DNA of 64,000 bases from positions 16,340,667 to 16,404,666 of the forward strand of contig CM056587.1 of NCBI GenBank assembly GCA_029721435.1, read 5' to 3'. This document shows, in pieces, positions 25,807 through 37,684 of this stretch. This DNA is from Gymnothorax reevesii (Eukaryota; Chordata; Actinopteri; Anguilliformes; Muraenidae). The number at the start of each line of letters is the position of its first letter. Positions within the stretch are counted from its first letter, which is position 1. The position numbers and the translations under genes are program-made. The notes beneath the pieces were generated by a model. That model was not told the DNA's origin. It ran no database searches and saw only the letters and a program-made list of their open reading frames with translations.

Positions 25807-26807
25807 TACAAAACCAGTGAAGTTGGCACGTTATGTAAATCATCAATAAAAACAGAATGCAATGATTTGCAAATCCTTTTCAACTTATATTCAATTGAAT
25901 ACACTGCAAAGACAAGATGTTTAATGTTCAAACTGAGAAACTTTTTTTTTTTTTTTGCAAATAATCATTAACTTAGAATTTAAAGGCAGCAACACATTGC
26001 AAAAAAGTTGGCACAGGGGCCTTTTTACCACTGTGTTACATCGCCTTTCCTTTTAACGAGACTCAGTAAACGTTTGGGAACTGAGGAGACCAATTTTTGA
26101 ATCTTTTCAGGTGGAATTCTTTCCCATTCTTGCTTGATATACAGCTTAAGTTGTTCAACAGTCCGGGGTCTCCGTTGTCATATTTTACGCTTCATAATGC
26201 GCCACACATTTTCAATGGAAGACAGGTCTGGACTACAGGCAGGCCAGTCTAGTACCTGCACTCTTTTACTACGGAGCCATGCCTTTGTAACACGTGCAGA
26301 ATGTGGCTTGGCATTGTCTTGCTGAAATAAGCAGGGGCGTCCATGAAAAAGACGTTGCTTGGATGGCAACACATGTTGCTCCAAAACCTGTATGTACCTT
26401 TCAGCATTAATGGTGCCTTCACATTTGTGTAAGTTGCCCATGCCTTGGGCACTAATACACCCCCATACCATCACAGATGCTGGCTTTTGAACTTTGCGCC
26501 TATAACAGTCAGGATGGTTCTTTTCCTCTTTGGTCCGGAGGACACGACGTCCACAGTTTCCAAAAACAATTTGAAATGTGGACTCGTCAGACCACAGAAC
26601 ACTTTTCCACTTTGCATCAGTCCATCTTAGATGAGCTTGGGCCCAGCGAAGTCAGCGGCGTTTGTGGGTGCTGTTGATAAATGGCTTTCGCTTTGCATTG
26701 TAGAGTTTTAACTTGCACTTGCAGATTCAATTGAATACACTGCAAAGACAATTGTTTTTATTTACGATTTACACAACGTGCCAACTTCACTGGTTTTGGG
26801 TTCTGTA
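25807..26807 (-). mobile_element. Tc1/mariner-family element, internally deleted
   Basis: The termini share ACCAGTGAAGTTGGCACGTT on the left and its reverse complement on the right. Internal inverted segments with TTCAATTGAATACACTGCAA lie in both arms, and TA lies next to both outer ends. The minus strand carries the catalytic part of a transposase, listed separately. The N-terminal DNA-binding part is missing because the right arm runs almost directly into the middle of the coding region. The left arm lacks about 7 bp of the terminus seen at the right. Confidence 0.88.
25990..26730 (-). pseudogene. Tc1/mariner transposase remnant, DDE catalytic region
   Basis: On the minus strand the frame begins around KLYNAKRKP-like codons and runs into VLWSDEST (first catalytic Asp), [19 protein letters not shown] (second Asp) and [12 protein letters not shown] (Glu). 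It ends near KRLLSLVKRKGDVTQW. The region from MVWGCIS to KRKI is open at 26178-26474. Two in-frame TGA codons break it, one after HKRR (near 26655) and one after RIMKRKI (near 26178). The second is where a CGA Arg codon would be expected. The helix-turn-helix domains are absent. It cannot encode an active transposase. Confidence 0.88.
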
Positions 26808-28804
26808 CAACTGTCTATAGCTACCATCACTTCTGAATGATATCTGATTGAACAAAAACTTGTAATTTTACTAATCTGGATTTCTTCAACCCCCATCGCT
26901 TACTTTATTTCTCATCTCCCCAGTAGGTGGAGAGAAGAGGAGGAGAAAGAATGAAAAAAAGGTAAGAAGGCTGAGATTTAAAAAAAAAAAGCCAATGAAA
27001 TGAGCCCAACGCCCAACCCCCTCAGAATGCAGCAGCTCAAATGGCTGTCTTGTGTACGCCACCAAATCTGCGACAGCAGGATCTATATTTTATACAATAA
27101 TTCTGAATTTTCTTCAATTAAAGGTATCCTAAAAGAGAATCTAATGGCTCAGTCAGATATTGGCTGAAATAAGCATGTACAAAAAAATAGTTTTGAAATA
27201 ATGATGATCTGGTCTCTGAAAATCTAAATATATGCAAATGATTGGACAAAGCCTCCATGACTTAAACAGGAAAGATCCCTCCAGACATTGAAGAGGACTG
27301 AAGTTCACTCTGGCCAAGGCCAGCAGGAAAGGGGTTGGCATTCAAAGTAAAGCTGCATACTCCAAACGAGAGGAGCCAGGCACCAGACACACCGTAGGGC
27401 CTGCCAAGACCGTGACAGCATCGTTAAAAGATAAACAGCAGCAGCCAGAGACACTGCAACATGTTCAGACTATAAAAGGAAGAGAGGCTCAGGAGCACAC
27501 AGGCACCGGACAGACCAGTGCAGAACCATCATAACCCAGCAAGGCAGATCCAGAAATCTTCACTGGATAAGGATCCTCTGGGCATGGGTTCCGAATTCCA
27601 GTTTACCAGGCATGAATGATATTCCGAATTCCAGTTTACCAGGGTATCTATTTAACTGTATAACAGCAACGAAGCACAGAATTCAACACAGTATTTGGAT
27701 ATCTGTGGCGTAAGAATGAAGATCAGAATTTCATACAATGTCAGGACACCAGTACAGCAGGATATAGGCTGTATATTTGCAACCATGTCAGAATCTCTCA
27801 GAACAGGAATGAAGTAAAGAATGTGGCAAAATGTCAGGATATGTGCAGGGCGAGACTGAAATTCTGAAATCCACATTCAACCAGGAACAGGAATAGACAT
27901 CAAATCCCTGCACTCAAAGAGAATCTCTGAAGAGTTTAAACAAATTTCTGACTTCCAAAGTGAACCAGGATCTGAAGTACTAAAATCAGAATTTCAATAC
28001 TGCAGGCATGGAGTAAAAGTAAAGAAAAGTTTGCTCTACGTATATCAGAATCTCTCCGAAGAGGCAATCATAAATGAAATTAAGAATTTTTACACTGTAT
28101 CTAGAACTCTGTGTTTGAGTTCCACACACCTTTCTTTGCAACACGAAGGTAAAAGCATGCCTCTGTTCAGCAACAGATATGAGAAATGCTGTACTTTATT
28201 TGTCTCAATTGAACCATTCAAAAATTATTCATTCATTTGAATTTGAAATCAATTTCCTCCAAGTCGAGGTTTCACTAATAATGGGAACCCTGTCTTAGTA
28301 TTTGGAGCAACCATCGCTGGCACTTCTGGTGTCCCCCAAGGCTCAATACTTGACCCACATTGATCTCCATATACACCAGTAACATCCTTCAGGTTGCTAG
28401 TAAGTCACACATTCACATATATGCTAAAAACTCAATCCCCTCATCAGTCCATCATTCTAAATAAGATTTTTTTTCGATTGACTTGCCTGTTTAATAAATT
28501 TAAAAAAAGGATAACAGCCTTTTCTTGTACTGTTTGACAATGGTAAGAGTAAGGCACACGTGTGGATGGATTTCAGCAGATCCTTTTAAGAGTAATCATG
28601 TGCATGAGGTGAATCTCTGCTGGTGCACACAACTAAATAGCTCATCTAGCAATGGCGACTGGTGGAAACAAAAGCTTCCATATACACCAATCCACAGAAT
28701 CACAATCGCCAATCAATAATCAAGTGGCATCCATTTTAACTTTACAGTAGCAGGAGTATTCAGTATCCAATGTCTGAATCTGAGATACACGTCACGTGCC
28801 CAGG

Positions 28805-28968
28805 GTGTATTTCACAAAACAGGAATATTGCTTTGCCTGGATAACTGCCCTCATCAAACCCAGCTTAGCTCCTTTCACTTTGGTCTTTGTTCTAGTTTCA
28901 TTAGGGCAATGGGTCTTTTTTAAAGCAAAATTACTGGTAATTCAACAATGCCGCTTTGTGAAACAGCG
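28805..28968. mobile_element. MITE with TTTCACAAA-type ends
   Basis: The left end TATTTCACAAAACAGGAATA and the right end GCCGCTTTGTGAAACAGC form a short imperfect inverted repeat over about 160 bp. The form is like teleost MITEs that start TTTCACAAAGCAGG. No target duplication is visible. Confidence 0.5.
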
Positions 28969-28977
28969 TCTTTAAAT

Positions 28978-29032
28978 CAGTGGGTCACTGATAACATCCA
29001 GAACGGAACTGGATATAATCAGTGACCCACTC
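28978..29032. repeat. Strong hairpin, 24-bp arms with 7-base loop
   Basis: CAGTGGGTCACTGATAACAT followed by CCAG pairs with CTGGATATAATCAGTGACCC followed by ACT, around the loop AACGGAA. There are only small mismatches. No poly-T run follows and it is not a bacterial terminator. It may be a remnant of a palindromic MITE. Confidence 0.8.
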
Positions 29033-29410
29033 ATTTACATAGGCCTGTTCTGTGTTGAACGCTGAAGTATTTTCAATGGGTCAGAGTCAGTGACTGACAG
29101 CTCATGGCAGCACCGCCCATTATGAGACCATTAAAATCACAGCCAAACTCAAAATCAGCCCACATGTAGCGCATCTGCTAACCCATCTCCAAGAAGGAGA
29201 AAACCGTTAAATTACTTATTTCTTTAAACTTTTCTTTTTCTCAAAATTCTAGGTCTCTTCTCTGGAATTCCACTGTATTCATTTACTAGCAGTCATAGTG
29301 ACACTGAGGTCGGAATGTTCCATGAAGAACATTTAGATCACATATTTGTTCATTTATAGTTCAATTGGGTAAACGCTCTACAACTAAACTGATTGGTTAC
29401 AATGAAATAT

Positions 29411-29471
29411 CAGGTTATGATCTCTTCAACCACTCGTGTGTATTATCACAGGTTATGATCTCTTCAACCAC
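29411..29471. repeat. Exact 23-bp direct repeat
   Basis: CAGGTTATGATCTCTTCAAC plus CAC occurs at 29411-29433 and again at 29449-29471 with a 15-bp spacer. It lies just before the dispersed repeat at 29478. Confidence 0.9.
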
Positions 29472-29477
29472 CACTAA

Positions 29478-29740
29478 CCTTTGCCTAGGAGATTAGGTTT
29501 TCGGTCTGTTTGTTAGTAATTTTACTCAAAAAGTAAAAACATGGATTTTGATGAAATTTTTTGGAGGGATAGGGTAGGGCCCAAGGAGCAGCTCGTTAGG
29601 TTTTTTTTGGTGATCCGGATAACCATCCAGATCAAGGAATTTTCCAAAGGATTTTTCATCATTTCGGGAGAGGGGAAATTTCAAGATGGGGAACTGAGCT
29701 GCCTTGGTGAAGGTTTACGCCCTCTGAATGCTGTCTAGTT
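29478..29740. repeat. Ancient dispersed repeat (TTTGTTAGTAA...TACGCCCTCTGAATGC type)
   Basis: The order GTCTGTTTGTTAGTAATTTT, AAAAAGTAAAAACATGGATTTTGATGAAATTT (start AAAGTAAAAACATGGATTTT), GGGCCCAAGGAGCAGCTCG, GATCCGGATAACCATCCAGA and GGTGAAGGTTTACGCCCTCT corresponds to a widespread fish dispersed repeat with a characteristic GGCGGAGGTNTGCGCTCTCNGAGTGC-like end. The class is not assigned and the copy is non-coding. Confidence 0.65.
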
Positions 29741-32604
29741 CTATTTTCCCCAACAGTTTCCACATTATCTGTTACAGTTTAGTACATGTTGAACTCTTGG
29801 CACAAGGCGGATCTGCGGAGGATGGGCTTGCCTTTTCATCCACTTTTCTGAGTCCTTATTCCCACTGGGAAGTTTTTTTTCACTAACATTTGCATGTTTG
29901 GTCTTCCCTCAGAGGAGTACTTTACCTTCCTTGTTGATTTTTTTGAGGGATGAGACTCAATCAACCTAATTTTCCCTGTTTCCTGTTTTTCTGAAAAGAA
30001 CCAGTAAAGCTCATGATTGGTTAAAAGCTGCTGGACACAAATGGCCTTTGAACAGTGAAACAATCCAGCAGTTTCCATAACACAAAGTGAGTGTTTGAAC
30101 TGAATGAAATAATAAAATGTTAAAAGTTTACGGTAAAACCAAAACCGTAACAGAATGGCTCCGTTGTGGAGAGTCTGTGGTCATGAGAACCTTCTACACT
30201 TTCTACTCTTCTCAACATTCAGATCTCCTGATGTGTCACCAGGATGTCTGTTTAAGACATGTTTAAACCCCAAAACCACGACCAACATACAATGACTTCA
30301 CTGTGTGGAGATGTCCTATCCATATTGCAGGCATATAATGTTTCTGGTAGAATATTTTTCAACCATGTTTTGACAGGTGACTCCTTTCCTTTAAGCACCT
30401 ATGGAACCACAAATTACCATGAAAAAATGCCACTTGGTGCTCTTTTACCCCATATTTACACAGGCTATAAGTCTGTACAAGTAATGCACCAAACAAAATC
30501 CTGCTACATGAAAAATAAAAGCCAAAGGCAGAGAAACGTGTACATTTATCCCCGCAGTATCAGCCAAACGCACTGTAGTGTAGAATTTGCAGGGACGGAT
30601 AGCTGCGAACTGTCTGAATCTGGGTTTCATAGCATAGCAAGTGTAACTGAAGTGCGTCAGAGCAGAAGGTTTCCTTAAACAATTCCTGTTATTTTCTTAT
30701 GACACGTAGACTTGTGCTATTATTCCAGAAGCTTTGGCAGGAGTAAGGAAGCCATTTCCTGGCCCCTGATGAAGGCAGGGGCGGGAGATGGGAAATGGCA
30801 TCCTCCTTATTTGCTGGAGACAGTGGAGACAATCATCACACGTCGGCTGGCTTCTTTACCAGCGCAGTGATTCTCGGACTTTATTCAATGTACCATTACA
30901 TGATACCCATAGGATGCTAATGGATAACATGGTTCTGTCCCTGCACTGTTATAAACTGGCACCTTTTTTGCCAGTGATTTTAACTGTAATTTTTCAATCA
31001 GTTTACAACAGAGTGCAAATGGCAGTTCAAATCCTTGCACTGCTGCGTGTCACTTGTTTTACTTGACAGGGGTCAAAATTGCATAAACTGTCGGCAGGGT
31101 TCTGCCAATGCTGGTCGGCGCAACCACTCTGAGCCCGCCGACCACCACTCAGCCCAGAAAGTGCTTTTCCCGCCTGGCACTATTTCTTCAAAGATCAGTA
31201 AAAATGAATGCATCCATTGTCCGATAAAACCGCCGGAAACAAAACATAAATAACCCTAAATATGTCCCCCTTTCTGTTATTGTCAGAATAGCGTACTTTC
31301 GTTTTCGACCTGCACATGGCCAGTTCGCGGAAATCTTCTGCGCTGGTCGTCATTGATAGTAAAAAACCTGCTGTAGCGGCATCCGAGCCTCCATGCGCAG
31401 GGTATTCGTGGGCGAATTGAATCTGAGGCTGTGGCTAAATGATCGGTGTGATTGTTTCAATCTAACGAAAGACAGGCAACTATAATCAGGGCGAGGTGAT
31501 TGATTTCTGTTTTCTGATTTCGCATGGTCCAGAAGAAAGTTTTGTTATATGAAAGACAGCAAGGCTTAATAAATCTCAGTCGAGGACAGTAACATTTTTT
31601 ACATGTTCATCCATCGGTGTTTAATAATCAAATAAATAGCCTACTGTATGTCGGGCCTCCGTAAGACATATGTTGGATAACTGAATTTGCGGGCACAGAC
31701 ACATCCCTTTATGACAAAAATAAGTCCTGACGAATTCTCAATAGTTTTCCTTTATTGAAGCGTTTTCCAATTATCGTAATAGTCTATTTGCAATTGAAGA
31801 CACGACTTCTCTCCATATGTGATCTAACAGCGATGATAATGGGTTTAAATTCAGTAGAGAAACAAAATGTACTTATTAAAAGGCCCATGCTTTCCGAAAG
31901 AAAAACTGCTCTGAAACTTCCGCACTACCTTATCCGCACATCAGGCGATTTAACTTGCGCTTCATGATCTTTAGAATTAATCGTTTAAAAACTGAAAAAA
32001 AAAATCCATGCATAAACAATTCCATGAGAATCTTTTAAATAGGCATTGATTGAATAATAACTGATCCACGCTCCAATGAAATATCGCCTCTCACTCTCGG
32101 TACAGCGAGTGTTGATATAAAAAGTGGGACTGAGCAATTAAATTTAAAAAGTGTGCGACTCAAGCCAATGGAGTGAAAGTTGACTGGTATGCGATTTTGA
32201 ATAACGCTGATTTAAATACAGCAAATACGCGTCCAGATGAATGATTGTTGTCCATATATGAAGTGGGAGAATTAGCAGCACCTGATAGTGGAGTGCTCTC
32301 GGAGTGAATGTATAGTTAATCATGACTGAGAACAGGTCAGGACTATTAGGCTAATTGTTTTAAAGAGATGTTCTGTGACCCCCCCCCCCAATTCCTAGTG
32401 TAACAGTCGTTAAGGATACAACATATCATGTTATCAACTTACCTATGAATTGCTAAAAGTTTTATGAATTGTTCAGATTTACTAATGCCCTCGTCACACT
32501 TATTCAAAATCAGCAGGAATCAAGCAGAACCAGGCAGAATGAAGAATTCGCGCAACATTCCAGCGAGAATTTCAAATTGACAGCGTTGACTTACAGCGTT
32601 GAAA

Positions 32605-32915
32605 GAATGCCGTTTGAATGCTTAGAATGCGCTTTGAACGCACCTCAAATGATTCTTGCACATTCTGGGTGTATTAGCTCTCGAATGCGGCTTGAATGTA
32701 GTTGGAACGCAGTAATAATATTTAGAATGCAGTCAGAATATTTAGAATGCACTTCGAATGCCGTATGAGTGCGGTTCAATTGCAGCCTGAACACCACTCG
32801 AAGTCTGGTTGGAAGGCATCTCGAATGCAGTCATAGCGCTCCCGGGTTGGCCGCCGAATATGGTTGGAACGTCCAAGAATTCAAACAGAATGCAGCTCGA
32901 ATGCTCAGAATGTAC
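32605..32915. repeat. Degenerate GAATGC motif array with ~10-11-bp spacing
   Basis: GAATGC occurs exactly nine or more times in about 310 bp, for example near 32605, 32616, 32625, 32683, 32725, 32745, 32756, 32823, 32888 and 32899. Further variants (GAATGT, GAACGC, GAATAT) lie near 32637, 32694, 32705, 32735 and 32908. Many neighbours are 9-11 bp or about 20 bp apart. It ends about 40 bp before the Tc1 element. It looks like a decayed short-unit minisatellite. A Cys/Asn/Glu-rich frame across it is a translation of the repeat. Confidence 0.8.
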
Positions 32916-32947
32916 TTGTAATGTAACACGAGTGGCCCATATACATA

Positions 32948-34532
32948 CAGCGCCCTCCATAATTATTGGCACCCCTGGTCAAGATGTGTTAAAAACCTTA
33001 AAATAAATAAAATTTTTATTGCAAAAGCATACTCTCACACTGAAAATTGTAGAAAAAATTAACCTTCAACTCAAGTGAATTTTAAGGGAAAAAATAAATC
33101 CCTGACTGAGAAATAATTATTTTTCATAAAATCACCTGTTCCACAATTATTGGCATCCCTAACAATTCGTAGGAATTAAATGTAATTGAAGTATTTCTGT
33201 CATTTCTACAGTAGTTTACAAAGTTGATCTAGGAAAGAGTATCTAGGAACATTTAATTAGTAATTCATCACTTCCTGTATCCCTGGGGTATAAATATGAC
33301 ATGACACTGAGGTCATTTCTCTTATCCACTCTTCAACATGGGAAAGACAAAGGAACACACCATTCAAGTAAGGCAGATGTGTGTCGACCTTCATGAGTCA
33401 GGCATTGGCTACAAGAAAATAGCCACTCGCCTGACACCTGCCCAAATCTACTGTCAGAGGAATCATTAAGAAGTTTAAAACAACTGGAACAGTGGTAAAC
33501 AATCCTGGACGAGGACGCAAGGTTATTTTGCTACCACGTGCAGTGAGGAGGATGGTAAGAGAAAAAAAAAAGTTCTCCAAAGCTCACTGTTAAAGAATTG
33601 CAACAAATGGTAGCATCCTGGGGTCACAAAGTCTCCAAAACAACCATCTGGCGCTATCTACATGCCAACAAGCTGTTTGGGAGGCATGCATGGAAAAAAC
33701 CTTTTCTCACTCACAATCATAAACACACTTCAACTGGGACCGCGTGCTTTGGTCAGATGAGACCAAGATAGAGCTTTTTATTAACAAACACTCTAAGTGG
33801 GTCTGGCGGAAAACAAAAGATGAGTATGCAGGAAAGCATCTCATGCCCACTGAGAAGTATGGGGCAGGATCGGTGATGCTGTGGGCCTGTTTCTCTTCCA
33901 GAGGCCCTGGGAACCTTGTTAGGGTGCATCGCATCACGAACGCTACGAAATACCAGGACATTTTAAATCAAAATCTGGTGGCCTCTGCCCGAAAGCTGAA
34001 GATGGGTCGTCACTGGGTCTTTCAGCAAGATAATGACCCTAAACATGTGGCCATATCTACACAGAAATGTTTCACCAGACACAGGATCAAGCTCCTCCCA
34101 TGGCCATCTCAGTCCCCAGACCTCAACCTCATTGAAAACCTGTGAGGTGAGCTGAAGAGGAGAGTGCAGAGGAGAGGACCCAGGTCACTGGATGATTTAG
34201 AGAGATTGTGTGAGGAGGAATGGTGGAAGATCCCTCTTTCTGTATTCTCCCATCTTGTGAAACATTATAGGAGAAGATTAGGTGCTGTTTTGTTGGCAAA
34301 AGGGGGTTGTACAAAGTATTAACATCAAGGGTGCAAATAATTGTGGCACACATGATTTGATATAAAAGAATTATTTCTTAATGTGGGATTTTTTTTCCCA
34401 CTGAATAAATGCACTTGAATTAAAGGTTGGATTTTTGTCTTTTATCCATTGTGGTCCTATATTATTTAGAAAAAAACTGAATTTATTAGAAGCAAAAAAA
34501 CCCATCTTAACCAATAATTATTGGGGGCGCTG
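32948..34532 (+). mobile_element. Tc1-family element with both termini and TA target sites
   Basis: The left end CAGCGCCCTCCATAATTATT and the right end, read as reverse complement, CAGCGCCCCCAATAATTATT are inverted repeats. TA dinucleotides lie immediately outside both ends (32946-32947 and 34533-34534), as expected for Tc1/mariner insertion. The length of 1585 bp is normal for a full Tc1 element. The transposase on the plus strand is broken and is listed separately. Confidence 0.95.
33338..34322 (+). pseudogene. Tc1-like transposase pseudogene
   Basis: The frame starts MGKTKEHTIQVRQM and runs through an N-terminal helix-turn-helix (VDLHESGIGYKKIATRL). A 1-nt frameshift near 33450 breaks it before the VRGIIKKFK segment. 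The catalytic part is open at 33744-34142, with LWSDETKIE (first Asp), VFQQDNDPKHVA (second Asp) and SPDLNLIENL (Glu, DD34E spacing). A TGA at 34143-34145 replaces the usual Trp after ENL, and the frame then continues GELKRR to a stop at 34320-34322. There is at least one frameshift and one nonsense change, so it is not functional. The total length corresponds to about 328 codons, normal for Tc1. Confidence 0.92.
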
Positions 34533-35524
34533 TAGATTGAGTAACTGCTGACTACAGCAGGGGAACGTACATATGCCACAAAAACTGACGCCAAATGCGT
34601 GAGTTTACAGGAATGCGTTATTAATGAAAACTGGCCACACCTGATAATGTTGAGAATTTCTGGAGTTTCTGTAATGGTGATTTAAATGAATGATTGAACA
34701 CAGGTCATGACCAATCATTATATTTAAGGGATTTAGGTTTCAGCCTTCCCTATCGCCAGTTCACCAGCCACCACTGATTCCAGCGGCACTCCTTGCATCC
34801 TGGGCAGAACCCTGTGTCGGTCAATCATGGTGCCCCATCAACCTCAGCTCCGTGTGAAGCCTGGACCACTGCAGTGACTCATGTCAATTTTGTGGCTCCA
34901 TGTTTAATAACTGTAAACCACAGTTAAATGCATGCTGGACTCTACTTACAGTTAAAATAGCAAGAAAACACAGCATTAAGATAACGGTTAACGGATACAG
35001 AGTGGGTATCTTTTTGATAAAGAGATTGGCACTCTTAATCACAGTCCAATCAGAGGAGCCCAACAGTTAAATAGCAATTATTCCATTTTCTCTAGTGTTC
35101 TTTGGACAGATCTCCTATTAGAGGTTAATGTTTATGGAGCCACTATGTCTCCAGAGAAGTGAATCATGTTGGAATATAATACACTGGAAGTAGCATGTGT
35201 TATTCCATATGGGGCAAGCATATTGCCTGAAATCTGAAAGTGCACCGGTTCTCACAGAGGAAAGCACTTCTGCCACTGAAATGTGTGTTACTTTACGACA
35301 CCCCTACTTCCCATTTAGGAAAAAACAAATAGATAGCAACTTTTTTGGAAAAAACAGCTGAAAAGGAGGCCAAATTCCGCTCTGATAATTGCTCAACATC
35401 CCGCTGACAGTGAAGCAAGACTCTGCATTTGGGAGTGACTGTTAATGTAATTTGGCCCTAAATGGAATAAGTTTGAGTTTAAACAGCATTAGAGAGAACT
35501 ATAAGAAGCACATGTAGAGAATAT

Positions 35525-35545
35525 TACAACAACAACAACAACAAC
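35525..35545. repeat. (AAC)n microsatellite
   Basis: Seven AAC units, directly visible. Confidence 0.9.
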
Positions 35546-35982
35546 ATTTAGTGCCATTCACTGTGCATTAGGAGATTGTATGTAAGTTCAAAATAAGCAA
35601 GAATTGAGAAAACCACTTCTGACTGACAGTTAGCCACAAGATAAATCAATTGCACATGCTGCTGCAAAGGCTTTAACAGAATTTTGACTTTATTTGGGAA
35701 AAAAAATTTATTAAATCAGGCAATCTGACATGCAAAACCTCTTTTACAGTCAGTTCTAAATTCAACCAATATCAGCTGACCAAAAAAATTTTAAACATAT
35801 GAGGAATAGCCAGAATTTTTCTCTGTTTAGAAGTTCTGAAATGACCCCATTAAGTTTCGAAAGCTGGAATCAGCCCTAAAACACATGTAGTTCTGCCAAA
35901 ACAACTTGCTCAAAAAGAATGTGATGGTTTTTCATCTAGCACTGGGTTGTAAACATAATGAAGACAATCTCTGCATAATCGT

Positions 35983-36140
35983 GGGCCTGTTCCATGAAGT
36001 AGCATTGCTGAGTTAAGCCAGATGACTGTTCAAAGTGAAACCCGGAACAGTTCTTTTTTCAGTCCATAATCCTGATTTGTGATTTTACGAAGTGTAATTA
36101 TCCAGCTAACTAAGCAACTCTGCTTTGCAGAACAGGCCCA
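35983..36140. mobile_element. MITE with GGGCCTGTTC ends
   Basis: The left end TGGGCCTGTTCCATGAAGTA and the right end, read as reverse complement, TGGGCCTGTTCTGCAAAGCA are inverted repeats. The arms continue as TTGCTGAGTTAAGCCAGAT against TTGCTTAGTTAGCTGGAT. The length is about 158 bp and it is non-coding. Target duplication is not clear. Confidence 0.8.
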
Positions 36141-37179
36141 AGTGCTACTATCCCCAAAAACAGGCTTATGCCTCAGGTCATACAGAAGCATCGTCATCAA
36201 GCCTGATAATATACCGGAACAGAAAAGCACACAAAAACTGAAACTGAAAATTACGCGAAACTCAAAGCCAGAGCAGCAATGACACCAATCAGAGAAAGTC
36301 TGGATTTACTGTAAATTGACTGGTTCTCCATTGTGCCTGAGCCTGCCTGTCCCGCAAGCCTTCTTCAGCTACAGTTAAACCCTTTTGCGCAGATATAGAT
36401 GTCGGTGTCCATAAATTCCAAAATTTCATTTCTAAATAATTCTGTAATTGAATTTCCGATGTCTTTACTGAAATAACTTTCCAAATTCTCTGTGACACAA
36501 ATATGGAGTTATAAAGTCTAAATAGGCTAATACACAACAGGGAAAAAATTGGCAATTTTCTGTATTCTGCGCAGAGGGGTTAATGGTCACCAATTGCCAT
36601 ACACTCCCATATTCCTACGCCAGGTAACTCTACCTATTATCGTATAAACCGTGCTCCTAAACGCACAGCATCACATCCATATGAGCCAGAATCAGTATTA
36701 ATTGAGTGCATGTGAACTTCTAAAGTACACTCCAAGCAGGCAGCTTATTTGCGAGGAAGTTCAACTGAAAGAAGCTGGGAGCTGTCATCAAGTCAACGAA
36801 CTTCCTTACGTGAATCTGTATTTTATTTTCACAGGAGATTTCAGTGCAACAAGCTTTCCTATGGAGGCCCAGTACCTCGTTACTTATCTCCTGATACTTT
36901 TCCTCTGACCGTCATCCATCCTGGAAAGTTCTTATCAGACCGTAGGGAACGATCATTAGGCCTCGGTATCTAGTGAGAAGGCCATCCTTTTCCTCAGGAA
37001 AGAGGAAGAATCACACAAACTTTCGGTGACCTGCCGTCGCATCACTGGCAAGTCACTTTCCACGAAACAGACAAACCAAGGCTGACGAAAATACAGATGT
37101 ATGCACAAGCATAGACAAGTGCATTGATCACACACACAAGGACACAGGCTTACGGTCAAATGTATGCTCTCTCTCTCCC

Positions 37180-37182
<3 letters not shown>

Positions 37183-37227
<45 letters not shown>
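37183..37227. repeat. (CA)n microsatellite
   Basis: About 22 CA units, preceded by a short CT run. Confidence 0.97.
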
Positions 37228-37228
<1 letters not shown>

Positions 37229-37684
37229 TGTACTGTGTCTGTTTGCATTTTGTTCAACTGCAGATTCAGCCCACATCCTTCACCCAGTCCTGCACCCAGC
37301 TTTCCCACAGCTGTCTATACCATGAAAACTGCAAAACTCTTGCGCCCAGTGTAAGTCCATATGTGTCCCACTGGGCCCATACAGGCCAACAGGTTAAAGT
37401 AACACACAGGACCTGGGCGTCGGGAGTGCAGCAGAACCCTGGACTGGAGGAGAGTATTGTCCCGCTAGACACAAACGTTTGACGAACAGCAAAACCTTTA
37501 CAAGAGCTCATGACAATCTTCAAGAGAAACCAAGATTTTCTTCGACAAATGAATGATGAGGAAATGCAGAAGCCCCGGTTCAAGGTTTGAGGAGAGGGAT
37601 CAAGTGTAAAAGCAGAACAAACCCCCCCCCCCACAAATAGGGTAAAATGGGCAGGTCACCCCCCCACACACAACCCTAAATATA

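Noticed and set aside
26178..26474. 98-codon minus-strand frame as a functional transposase gene
   Set aside because: It lacks the DNA-binding half and ends at a nonsense codon within the family's reading frame, so it is listed as a pseudogene.
30259..30678. 139-codon plus-strand frame
   Set aside because: Composition and lack of recognisable domains suggest a chance open frame in AT-rich intron; no splice sites or homology seen.
32469..32768. 99-codon Cys/Glu/Asn-rich plus-strand frame
   Set aside because: It is produced by the GAATGC motif array read in frame; treated as a repeat.
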